Below, piece by piece: positions 1 through 7,912 of a DNA stretch of 14,156 nt. The stretch comes from CAZWFW01 sp964633445 (lineage in GTDB: Archaea; Undinarchaeota; CAZWFW01), in contig CAZWFW010000033.1 of the NCBI GenBank assembly GCA_964633445.1, forward strand, positions 1 through 14,156, in the 5' to 3' direction. The position numbers and the translations under genes are program-made. Under the pieces are notes generated by a model. The model did no database searches and was not told where the DNA came from. It worked only from the letters and a program-made list of their open reading frames with translations. Positions within the stretch are counted from its first letter, which is position 1. The number at the start of each line of letters is the position of its first letter.

Positions 1-42
1 ATTTTTTGAATTTCTGCAGCTTATTAGTAAAAACTGCAAAAA

Positions 43-1257
43 CTAAACAAAAACTTTTCTGAAATTTTCCTCTTTATCTTTGATAGTAGCATCAATTATG
101 ACTTTGCAGGTTTTTCCTTGCTTTGCGCTAGGATCTAAACTAGAACCAACTTGATTCTTTAGCAAAGTAACATCCTTATCAGCCTGAACTCTTGTTGCAA
201 TTGTCCATTCAACATCTTGCATATCCCTAACATTTATGTCATCATCAACAATGACTATATGCTTAATACTTCTGTGGGTCTTTAAAGCAACTTCAGCAGC
301 AACCTTTGCATCATCTTTTTTATGCTTTCTTATTGCTACTACACAATGCAACCACTTGCACCCGCCTTCAGTTAAATAAACATCCTTAACATCAACACCA
401 GCATTCTTTAAGGCATTAAAAATTTCTATTTCTTTAGGCATACCCATCAAGCATTTGTGCTCAAGGCTTGAGGGTATTATTGTGTAGTAAATAGCATTTT
501 CTTTGCAATAAACCTTATCGACGTAAACAACTGGTTGCTCCCTTATAATATCCCAAGTGCCAGTAATATCTACGAAAGGACCCTCAGGAACTCTCTCCTT
601 TGGAGGAATATAACCCTCGATAATGATTTCAGAGTCCACTGGCACACTAACCCCATTCTCAAGCTCTATTAGTTTTAATGGCTTATTTTGGAGAGCTGCA
701 GCGTATTCTAACTCATTTTCATCAATTTTTAAAGACGTGGCAGCTGCAAGTAATATGCAAGGGTTTAATGTTATTATTATCGCAATGTTCAACGCTTTAT
801 TCCTTTCTTGGGTTTTTTGGTAATACTTATGCAAGTCTCTCTCTGTAATTCTAATTGCGAGCTTTTTTTCATTTATCACCATCAGGCGATGAAAGGAAGC
901 GTTTATTCCAAATTCCTCATCCTCAGCAATAACTATGCCAGAGGTTATGTAAGGCTTAGTATTGTGCCAAAATGTTAGGATTGGCAAATCCTTAAGACTT
1001 ATTTCTGCGAAAGGAGATTCATTGATAATTTTTAGCTTACCCCTTTTTTCAAATGTTTTAATTAAACACTCTTTTGAGAAAAACTTTTCCACGTTTTTCG
1101 GTATGAAATAGTTTGTAAGTAAAGGTATTTCGCTTTCTCGTATGTTTTTAAAGAGAAGTGTTTTGGTTTCGTTATGCTTAGCGATTCTAGCTATTTCGTA
1201 TTTTACTGAGCATTCCTTTTCTATTTTAATTGTGTTAACATTTAATCCCTTTCTCAT
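43..1257 (-). CDS. UbiD-family prFMN-dependent decarboxylase, possibly anhydromevalonate phosphate decarboxylase
   Basis: A 404-residue protein of the short archaeal UbiD type. Seen: the prFMN-site region around N119 and R124 (NASFHR), a strongly conserved E214-G215 segment, and the core EGPFVD motif at 225-230. Aligned by eye to the fungal ferulate decarboxylase Fdc1, R124, E225 and D230 fall at the catalytic Arg-Glu-Glu positions, with Asp in the last place as in UbiD itself. The family removes a carboxylate using prenylated FMN made by a UbiX-type enzyme, which is not in this window. In many archaea a UbiD homologue decarboxylates trans-anhydromevalonate 5-phosphate in the modified mevalonate pathway. 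HMG-CoA reductase at the other end of the window makes that role attractive, but it is inference. It is the second gene of an operon, starting 3 bases after the Nip7-like gene's stop. Alternatives are other UbiD-like decarboxylases. The family is near certain; the substrate is not. Confidence 0.88.
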   Translation of the reverse strand: MRKGLNVNTIKIEKECSVKYEIARIAKHNETKTLLFKNIRESEIPLLTNYFIPKNVEKFFSKECLIKTFEKRGKLKIINESPFAEISLKDLPILTFWHNTKPYITSGIVIAEDEEFGINASFHRLMVINEKKLAIRITERDLHKYYQKTQERNKALNIAIIITLNPCILLAAATSLKIDENELEYAAALQNKPLKLIELENGVSVPVDSEIIIEGYIPPKERVPEGPFVDITGTWDIIREQPVVYVDKVYCKENAIYYTIIPSSLEHKCLMGMPKEIEIFNALKNAGVDVKDVYLTEGGCKWLHCVVAIRKHKKDDAKVAAEVALKTHRSIKHIVIVDDDINVRDMQDVEWTIATRVQADKDVTLLKNQVGSSLDPSAKQGKTCKVIIDATIKDKEENFRKVFV

Positions 1258-1260
1258 AAT

Positions 1261-1800
1261 CTAAATTTCCTTCTCCTTTCTTATATACCAACCCATATCC
1301 ATCAAATTCTTTACAGCAACGAAATCTTCATTAATACCTCCTAGTAAAATATACTTAGCATCTACAAGCATTTTACCCAATCCTAGAGGCTCATCAAGCT
1401 TATTAAGAATAATAGCTAGATCCCCCCTTCTTAATTTCTGTTCAATTTTTATTATCGAACTGGCAAATATATCTCTACCATACAAAAATAACTGCTCAGC
1501 TTTCTCATTAACCCAAACTTTGTTTTTCGCGTAATCCTTTATTATCCAAAGTAGTGGAAGTGCAGCTTTAAATTTCTTATTAATTTCTCCTATCTTTAAT
1601 CCTGCAAAATATAGTTGATTATGCTCTCTAATCTTTCTCAAAAAAATGTTATTCTCACAAATAAAAGCAGAATTAGCATTTACAAAAATCTTTGTAGAAA
1701 TACCTCTCATAATTTCTTCATTTTTTATTTTAAATATACACGTTATCTGCTTGGTAATCCACAGTCCTATTGACGCGTCTCCTTTACTTTTATTAACCAT
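1261..1800 (-). CDS. Nip7-like ribosome biogenesis protein with C-terminal PUA domain
   Basis: This 179-residue protein matches eukaryotic Nip7 (about 180 residues) in length and pattern. The N-terminal half has the 'LYFAGLKIG...KF' stretch that aligns with Nip7 'LVSLGTCFGKF'. The PUA half (about 94-170) opens with KVWV, then AEQLFLYGRD (101-110), and contains DEPLGLGK (136-143), corresponding to Nip7 'AEQSFLYGNH' and 'DIPLGFGV'. In eukaryotes Nip7 acts in pre-rRNA processing and 60S subunit assembly, and archaeal homologues bind RNA through the PUA domain; a role in large-subunit assembly is inferred from the family. It leads an operon with the UbiD-like gene. Its start is 33 bases from the divergent protease gene, so its promoter must lie in that spacer or inside the neighbour. 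An internal Met31 could be an alternative start but would cut into the N-terminal domain. Confidence 0.83.
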   Translation of the reverse strand: MVNKSKGDASIGLWITKQITCIFKIKNEEIMRGISTKIFVNANSAFICENNIFLRKIREHNQLYFAGLKIGEINKKFKAALPLLWIIKDYAKNKVWVNEKAEQLFLYGRDIFASSIIKIEQKLRRGDLAIILNKLDEPLGLGKMLVDAKYILLGGINEDFVAVKNLMDMGWYIRKEKEI

Positions 1801-1833
1801 TTTTAAGTAACATTATGCAATAAGTATTATTGT
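1801..1833. promoter_or_regulatory. Compact divergent promoter region with a 6-bp inverted repeat
   Basis: Only 33 bases separate the ATG of the Nip7-like gene from the ATG of the surface protease. An AT-rich box at 1801-1810 is centred about 28 bases before the plus-strand start. Another at about 1822-1832 is about 27 bases before the minus-strand start. This spacing fits leaderless archaeal transcripts on both sides. A perfect inverted repeat, CAATAA (1818-1823) and TTATTG (1827-1832) with a 3-base centre, overlaps the minus-strand box and abuts the protease ATG. The boxes are weak matches, so exact positions are uncertain. Confidence 0.4.
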
Positions 1834-4800
1834 ATGCTAGGAATTGAAAACTCTGATATTCCTAAGATATTTTTATTTACAATTATAATTTTCTCAAAAG
1901 TTACGTTCTTCTGTTTGGCAGAGGAAGTGCCCAGTATTTTTGCTAAAGATCCCGTCAATCTTACTGTTCCCAAAGCATATAGCGAGCTAAAAGTTCTCAA
2001 GAATCCTTCTTATAAATGGGTATTTATGGTTTATTTAGATGGGGATAACGATCTTGAAGACTGCGCAATTGATGATTTTCTTGAAATGTCAAGCGTTGGT
2101 TCAACAAGTGATGTTGCAATAGTTGCTTTATTTGATAGAACAGCAGGAGACGACACATCCTATGGAGATTGGACTGAGGCTTGTATTTTCAATATAACAA
2201 CTAATATAAAGCCTTATAATACAAATGCTATTGAGTGTTGGGGGGAGGTTAATATGGCTGATGAAACCACGCTTTTTAATTTTGCTAATTGGACAATTAA
2301 TAATTTCCCCGCAGAGCATTATGCATTAGTTCTGTGGAATCACGGTGGTGGTGTTGTAAATGGTGCTTGTATGGATGAGCCCAGCGGAGATACAGGCGAT
2401 AGTTACTCAGATGCACTAACATTGAATGAGGTAAGAGTCGCTTTGGAAGCGGTGTATAATGCTACTGGAAGAAAAATAGACGTTTTAGGCTTTGATGCCT
2501 GCTTAATGGGTATGGCTGAAGTAGTTTATGCTGTTAGAGATTATGCTGATTACATCGTATTTTCGGAGGAAGTCGAGCCTGGAGATGGGTGGCCCTATGA
2601 TATGATTCTTAGCAATTTAACAGCAAATCCTGATATGCAATCTGAGGAACTTGCAAAACTAATAGCTCAAAAGTATATAGAATACTATACTGAACATCCT
2701 GCTTATGATACTGAAACGCAGTCAGCCGTTAATGTTAACAAGTTTGTTAAAAATTCCTTGGGGAAGCTAAATAGAGTAGTTGGCGAATTGTTAAGAAATT
2801 ATACTACCTATGAATCGGAAATAACTTCTAGCCTATCCAACGCTGAGCAATTTCCCCATCCTGACTTTCCTTACTCTCTTGTCTCAAGAGACTTTATAGA
2901 TTTTTTAAGACACCTAAATAGTAGTATTTCAGATATTTCCACCAAAAGTTTGATTTCTGAAGCAGTAACAGCGATCAGTTCCTCAATTATCTATTCTGGG
3001 CATCTCAGTAAACATCCCAATGCTACTGGACTTTCGATATACGATGGTTCTGAAAGTGAATATTTTGGTATTGATATGTCACTTCACCATCAATGGGATG
3101 AATTGTTAAAGAAAATTAAGAATAATCAAGCAGGAATATGGTTGTATGATATTAATGTTTCTTGCATAGATAGTGCAAATGATGGCATTTGCGAATTTCT
3201 CAATTTCACTATAGATGTTGATACTGATTATTCCAACCCCATTAACGTTACTGTAAAGATATTTGCTAAAGGAGAGCAGAACAGTGAAGTTTATGTTGGA
3301 AATGTCTCTGGAGAAATTTCTGGTGCAACAGGAAATGATAGAATAGAATTTTTACTAAATACTTCAAAACTTCCTGATATATTTGACATATACAATTTTA
3401 GATTTGAGATTTGGAATGAAACGAATAACATTCTCTCTCAGCTTTACTACTTCGGTGATGAAGATGCTACAAGCGTTATACCTTTTGAGCCTATGGTTCT
3501 CCAATCCCTTACAAGTACCATCCTTAAAGGCAATACTACAAAGCTTTTTAACTTTACGGTAAATTATACAAGCGTTTTAAATAAAGATCCCCTTTGGGTA
3601 AATCTTACCCTATTTAACATATATACGGGGAGCATCATTACCAAATCTCTTGTTGGGACTAATGCTTCTGACACAAATTATGCAGATGGTAAAATTTATT
3701 ACGTAAATTTAACGTTATCGCCAGGCATATACGAATTCAACTTCACAGCTAAGGAAAACGTAACAAATTATGTAAGGCAAATATTTGGTGGCTATGTTCT
3801 TTGTGCTGATGAAATATGGGATAACCCTGCAAATTGTACAGTAAATTCAACAAGAATTTTTGAGAATGCTTCTCTAATATTAAACTGTAGCAAATTCAAT
3901 GTTAATAGCACTTTGATTTTAAGGAACGCTACCATCTATCTTTATCCTCAAGGAGCATATACCTTTAACAAGGCTAATCTCACCTTTGAAAATATAACTA
4001 TCTTTGGTAGGCATATATTTAACATCAGCGATACTCTTTTAGACATTTACAACGCTACATTGCATAACATAGCAATTCTTTTGGCAAACTCAAATGTTAC
4101 GGCCAAATTACTTAATCTTCTATCAATAAAATTTGTAGTTGCCAATGATTTCCTTAATATCTCAACTAGCTTAAACAACTTAACAGCTTTGGCAAGCAAT
4201 TATTCAGTTAACATGTCTAACCTAACAGTTTCTGAAGTAGATATAGACGCATTTAATGCTACGATTTTCTTGAATAATACCAGAGTTAGCCAACTTTTCG
4301 GAAAAGAAAATGTTAATCTAACATGTAATATGAGCGTGATAGACTTTTTGCATTTAGAAAATTCATCTGCATGTATAAAGGGATATGTGAATATAACTGA
4401 TGCTATTTTGGAAAATTCTACTGTAGAGAGATATTTCCCCATAACTCTACTGAATATTAGCGGAGGTAATCCTATCTCAAATGTAAATGTAAGTATAGGA
4501 TATCTTAACATTAGTGAAAATGAAACAAAGTTTTCAGTACTTGCTAAAGGCGAGAATGGCCTAGAAGAATTTATAAATCTTCTACTTGCCCTTTTACAGC
4601 AGTTAATGAGACTAATTTATACCCTCTCCTATGCTCTTTATGGAGTTGAAGTTTTCTCTTTGCAAACAGGACCTCTAGGTAACATAACAGCTAACTTAAC
4701 ATTCAATAGCACCACATCATCCTATCTCGCTTTCATTAAAACAGAGAACTCCTATCTTACCTATGTCAATGAAAGTTGGAATGTAATTGCCCCTGATCTT

Positions 4801-6774
4801 AGTTCAATGAACATAACCCTGCTTACAGGAACAGCAACAAATAGAGGGTTACCTATTTACGTAGATGTAGATACTCCAAAATCAATTCCCCTAAACCATA
4901 GCATTGTCGTTGAGAATATCTATAACTTGACAAGCATAAAGATTTCATGCAACTTCTCAGACAATCATGCATTATTCATAGGTTACTTAGCTTTGGGAAA
5001 TGTTAGTGCACTAAATGCAACTAATGAAAACGTTACTTACACTTTAGTTCCATACATTTTCAATATAACAAGTAATGTAACGGAGACTTTGGTCAACTTT
5101 ACAATACCTCTCAGCATTATCGATTTTGTTAATAAAAAATTCAATATAACTAATGGCAATATAACCCTTAACTATACATGTTTTGCTGTTGACAAGTTCT
5201 TTAATTCAAACCATAGGAATGTTAAAGTTGAGAACATAACATTCAAACTTAAAGATATCAAGATAAATATTACTGGAATAAGTGATGTTGTTATAATTGT
5301 AAATTACAATAATATCCCTATTTTATCTCTTAACAACACCACTGCATCAATATTTTTACTCAATGGCACATACAATGTAACTCTCCAAGCATTTAGCAAC
5401 AGCTTAATTGTTAACTTCCATCAAGTTTCTGCTGAAGCAACTTCAAATTTAACAGTTTCTCTTGATAAGAAAACCGATACTGAGGGATATCTAGTTACAT
5501 ACGCCATAAAACCAAACATTAATGCAAACGCAACTCTCACGCTAAGTTACAAAGGTACGGGATATAAAAATGATAAGTTTCTAGGCCTATATAGGTGCGA
5601 TAACTGGAATTTCGCTCAGAGTAAATGTGATTCCTCATGGAGCTTCATTTGCAATACTTCTAGCTCAAATTGCTCATGGGATCTCACCAACGATATTGTA
5701 ACTTTTAATGTTACGGGTTTCTCAGCATTTGCAATTAAGCAAGAGCCATACTGCGGAGATGGTGTTTTAAATCAGGAAACAGAGGAGTGTGATGGTAGTG
5801 ACTTTGGTGGGAAAACATGTAGTAGCTTTGGTTATGATGCTGGTTATTTGGTTTGCACATCCTCATGCACAATAGATACTTCAAATTGTTACAATGAAGA
5901 ATCTGAGGATGGTGGAGGAGCAGTAGTTCCTTCCCAACCATTGAAAATATTTAATTATCCTGACGAGATAAGTGTTGAGCAAGACTCAAACGTAACATTC
6001 AACATAACTGTTGCAAATTTTGGAAGTACAAAACTAAATAATGTTAAGCTAGCATTTTCAGAGGTTTTACCAAAGGATTGGGTGAGTATAGAAGGAAATG
6101 ATGTTGCTATTAATCCTAGTAGCTTGCATACTTTTATTGTTACGATTACTGCTCCTAAGGATAGCTTAACTGGAAAGTTTGAGATTTACTTTAATGTTAC
6201 TTGCAAGGAGGGTTACAAGGATGAGGCTAAATTCTACCTTGAAATAAAACCATATCCAAAAGAAAGAGAAATCGCTGAGAAGAAGCTTGAGGAAGTTAAG
6301 GAGTTGCTTGAGGAGGTTTTAGGTTTGGTTGACCAACTTAAAAGCAAGGAGGTGGATGTGAAGGACATAGAGAATGTTATCGCATCGGCTAATAAAACGA
6401 TAGATGATGCTGAAAAATGTATAGAGGAAAAGGATTATGATAAGGCTATGAAGCTTTTAGATGAGGCAGAATTTATGCTTCTAGATGCCAAAGCATTAGC
6501 TAAAAACTTGCTCACTGTTAAAATAGAGGAAAATATAACTCAACAAGAGCAGGAGATGGAGGGGGAGGAAGTTAAGAATGTAACTGAAGAGAAAGAAGTA
6601 GAGCAGGAAAAGCAAGTTAATGTAACTACAAATGTGACTAAGGCTGGTGAGATGAAGACTTCAAGAAAAAGCATAGTCATTGTGCTAGCTGTTGTAATAA
6701 TCCTTGCCATTCTCTTTATCTTCTACAAGCTTTATTTCCCTCAAGAGGTTCCTGAAAGATATTTAACCAAGTGA
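1834..6774 (+). CDS. Giant secreted, C-terminally anchored clostripain-family (C11) cysteine protease and surface glycoprotein
   Basis: 1646 residues. A signal peptide is likely at 1-29, with cleavage after CLA. The C11 peptidase domain spans about 62-430, with WVFMVYLDGDNDLE (62-75), catalytic His170 in WNHGGG and Cys223 in GFDACLMG. A long beta-rich, Asn/Thr/Ser-rich region (about 440-1300) follows; part (about 660-890) looks like a solenoid. Next come a compact Cys-rich module (1307-1352, CGDG...EECDG...C), an Ig-like NEW3/COG1470-type domain (about 1370-1472), a charged coiled coil (about 1477-1560), an acidic linker, one membrane helix (about 1614-1633) and a short basic tail. By hand count there are about 85 N-x-S/T sequons. 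A hydrophobic helix at 913-936 interrupts the beta region. The inferred role is a cell-surface protease held by a stalk; C11 enzymes commonly cut after basic residues, but specificity cannot be read here. The frame is unbroken. The downstream DsbA-like gene could help form its disulfides. Confidence 0.87.
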   Translation: MLGIENSDIPKIFLFTIIIFSKVTFFCLAEEVPSIFAKDPVNLTVPKAYSELKVLKNPSYKWVFMVYLDGDNDLEDCAIDDFLEMSSVGSTSDVAIVALFDRTAGDDTSYGDWTEACIFNITTNIKPYNTNAIECWGEVNMADETTLFNFANWTINNFPAEHYALVLWNHGGGVVNGACMDEPSGDTGDSYSDALTLNEVRVALEAVYNATGRKIDVLGFDACLMGMAEVVYAVRDYADYIVFSEEVEPGDGWPYDMILSNLTANPDMQSEELAKLIAQKYIEYYTEHPAYDTETQSAVNVNKFVKNSLGKLNRVVGELLRNYTTYESEITSSLSNAEQFPHPDFPYSLVSRDFIDFLRHLNSSISDISTKSLISEAVTAISSSIIYSGHLSKHPNATGLSIYDGSESEYFGIDMSLHHQWDELLKKIKNNQAGIWLYDINVSCIDSANDGICEFLNFTIDVDTDYSNPINVTVKIFAKGEQNSEVYVGNVSGEISGATGNDRIEFLLNTSKLPDIFDIYNFRFEIWNETNNILSQLYYFGDEDATSVIPFEPMVLQSLTSTILKGNTTKLFNFTVNYTSVLNKDPLWVNLTLFNIYTGSIITKSLVGTNASDTNYADGKIYYVNLTLSPGIYEFNFTAKENVTNYVRQIFGGYVLCADEIWDNPANCTVNSTRIFENASLILNCSKFNVNSTLILRNATIYLYPQGAYTFNKANLTFENITIFGRHIFNISDTLLDIYNATLHNIAILLANSNVTAKLLNLLSIKFVVANDFLNISTSLNNLTALASNYSVNMSNLTVSEVDIDAFNATIFLNNTRVSQLFGKENVNLTCNMSVIDFLHLENSSACIKGYVNITDAILENSTVERYFPITLLNISGGNPISNVNVSIGYLNISENETKFSVLAKGENGLEEFINLLLALLQQLMRLIYTLSYALYGVEVFSLQTGPLGNITANLTFNSTTSSYLAFIKTENSYLTYVNESWNVIAPDLSSMNITLLTGTATNRGLPIYVDVDTPKSIPLNHSIVVENIYNLTSIKISCNFSDNHALFIGYLALGNVSALNATNENVTYTLVPYIFNITSNVTETLVNFTIPLSIIDFVNKKFNITNGNITLNYTCFAVDKFFNSNHRNVKVENITFKLKDIKINITGISDVVIIVNYNNIPILSLNNTTASIFLLNGTYNVTLQAFSNSLIVNFHQVSAEATSNLTVSLDKKTDTEGYLVTYAIKPNINANATLTLSYKGTGYKNDKFLGLYRCDNWNFAQSKCDSSWSFICNTSSSNCSWDLTNDIVTFNVTGFSAFAIKQEPYCGDGVLNQETEECDGSDFGGKTCSSFGYDAGYLVCTSSCTIDTSNCYNEESEDGGGAVVPSQPLKIFNYPDEISVEQDSNVTFNITVANFGSTKLNNVKLAFSEVLPKDWVSIEGNDVAINPSSLHTFIVTITAPKDSLTGKFEIYFNVTCKEGYKDEAKFYLEIKPYPKEREIAEKKLEEVKELLEEVLGLVDQLKSKEVDVKDIENVIASANKTIDDAEKCIEEKDYDKAMKLLDEAEFMLLDAKALAKNLLTVKIEENITQQEQEMEGEEVKNVTEEKEVEQEKQVNVTTNVTKAGEMKTSRKSIVIVLAVVIILAILFIFYKLYFPQEVPERYLTK
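5752..5889 (+). other. Cys-rich CGDG/EECDG module within the surface protease
   Basis: Residues 1307-1352 of the protease carry seven regularly placed cysteines: C1307 in CGDG, then EECDG, KTCSS, LVCTSSC and a final SNC. This resembles short disulfide-bonded modules seen in secreted proteins of archaea and deltaproteobacteria-like bacteria (family knowledge). It sits right after a 'VTGFSAFAI' segment and before the NEW3-like domain, so it probably acts as a linker or binding module outside the cell. The function is not known. Confidence 0.7.
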
Positions 6775-6852
6775 TCTTCCCTCATGAAAAACATTTAGAG
6801 TGTCAGGACTAACTATAGCAACACCTTTTCTAGCCCTTCTTTAGCAGATTCT

Positions 6853-6870
6853 AAGTTAATTTGTTAACTT
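6853..6870. promoter_or_regulatory. Perfect inverted repeat, candidate operator for the DsbA-like/MFS operon
   Basis: AAGTTAA at 6853-6859 and TTAACTT at 6864-6870 are perfect inverted copies around the spacer TTTG. The dyad ends about 7 bases before the TATA-like box at 6878-6886, in the upstream position where archaeal activators often bind. It could also form a small hairpin in a read-through transcript from the protease gene. No matching regulator is encoded in the window. Confidence 0.4.
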
Positions 6871-6877
6871 TCGGCGC

Positions 6878-6886
6878 TTTTAATAT
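6878..6886 (+). promoter_or_regulatory. Archaeal TATA-like box for the DsbA-like/MFS operon
   Basis: TTTTAATAT is centred about 29 bases upstream of the ATG at 6911, in a 136-base gap after the protease stop. With the usual TATA-to-start distance, transcription would begin at or within a few bases of the ATG, giving a leaderless mRNA. No Shine-Dalgarno sequence is seen before the ATG, which agrees with this. Confidence 0.5.
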
Positions 6887-6910
6887 AATTTTGCAATTAA
6901 TTTAACTCAA

Positions 6911-7912
6911 ATGAGCGAGGAAAAATGGAAGGTAACATCCTTCCTTTTTGCAATACTCTTAATTATATCCTTAATTTTCATATTGAGAGCCGAAAAACTA
7001 GCTTCAACCGGCTATGTTGTTGCAGGATTAGGAAAAAATGAAAGTAAATACGAGATAGTATACCTCTATCCGGAGGCATGCGGAGAACCTTGCTCTCCAG
7101 ATAAATATAAGGAATGGATTGAAGGTACAAACATTTCATTAAGAAGCTTTAAAGGGGACTGGCTTAGAGGACCTGTAGCTTTATTGTTGCATAATGGTAA
7201 GGTTTCCATCATCGAGTTAATGTCCAAAAGGCAGATGCTAGGAAGTATTTGTTCTGCAACAGATGACAAGAAAATCTGTAAGCTCTATGAGGAATCAATA
7301 AACAAAACCGATGTTGTTGGATTAGATCTTTACATAATGTCTTTCTGCCCGTTTGGTATGCAGATGGTTGAAGTTTTAGAACCAGTTTATGAATTACTTA
7401 AAAATGATATCAAATTTAATCTGCATTTTGTTATATATCCGAGTGAGTGGTATAGTAACAATCCAGGAGGGTTCTGCATAGATGGATATTGCTCAATGCA
7501 TGGAGTTTTCGAATTAAAGGAGGATATCAGGCAGAAGTGCATTTTTAGCCAATACCCTGAGAGGTGGTGGGATTACGCATTATGCATGATTTCAAAGTAT
7601 AGGAAAAACCCGTGGCACAATGATACTCTAAGCCCATGGCAAGATTGTGCTAAGCAAGCAGGAATAAGCGTTGATGATGTGCTTGAATGCATGCAAAATG
7701 AAGGCATAAGATTAATAGCTGAGGACTATGAGCTAAACAAGAAATACGGTGTTACAGGTTCTCCAACTTTATTTATAAATGGGGAGATGTATGCTGGCGA
7801 AAGAACACCAGAGGCTTTGAAGGAGGAGATTTGCAAGTACTTTAAAACAAAGCCAGAGGAATGTGAAGAAAAGCTTTCAAGTGAGTCATCAGCGGCACAA
7901 GGAAGATGTTAA
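6911..7912 (+). CDS. Membrane-anchored DsbA-like thioredoxin-fold protein with monothiol CPFG site
   Basis: 333 residues. One N-terminal membrane helix (about 9-26) anchors an outward-facing soluble part. The C-terminal thioredoxin-fold domain (about 136-312) begins with a beta strand leading to SFCPFGMQ (144-151) and has the conserved cis-proline loop GVTGSPTLFING (P285). The active site holds a single cysteine, C146, with Gly where a CxxC enzyme has its second Cys. The segment before it (about 47-125) is a second, thioredoxin-like region with a C57-x3-C61 pair. There are 14 cysteines in all, with CIDGYC (189-194) and C210, C225, C246 and C260 in the helical insertion, loosely recalling GILT-like thiol reductases. 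The family suggests disulfide chemistry outside the membrane; the missing resolving Cys means another pair may serve, or the role may differ. Its stop overlaps the MFS start, so the two genes are probably translationally coupled. Substrate unknown. Confidence 0.8.
   Translation: MSEEKWKVTSFLFAILLIISLIFILRAEKLASTGYVVAGLGKNESKYEIVYLYPEACGEPCSPDKYKEWIEGTNISLRSFKGDWLRGPVALLLHNGKVSIIELMSKRQMLGSICSATDDKKICKLYEESINKTDVVGLDLYIMSFCPFGMQMVEVLEPVYELLKNDIKFNLHFVIYPSEWYSNNPGGFCIDGYCSMHGVFELKEDIRQKCIFSQYPERWWDYALCMISKYRKNPWHNDTLSPWQDCAKQAGISVDDVLECMQNEGIRLIAEDYELNKKYGVTGSPTLFINGEMYAGERTPEALKEEICKYFKTKPEECEEKLSSESSAAQGRC

Noticed and set aside
4200..4511. 103-residue minus-strand frame inside the surface protease gene
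   Set aside because: It lies wholly inside a gene with clear domains, has no recognisable motif and no promoter, and reflects low stop frequency in the shadow frame.
3840..4520. Possible tandem DNA repeats in the surface protease
   Set aside because: The protein has recurring N-x-T/S and beta-strand patterns, but I see no repeated DNA unit with a fixed length; it looks like a diverged solenoid, not a recent repeat array.
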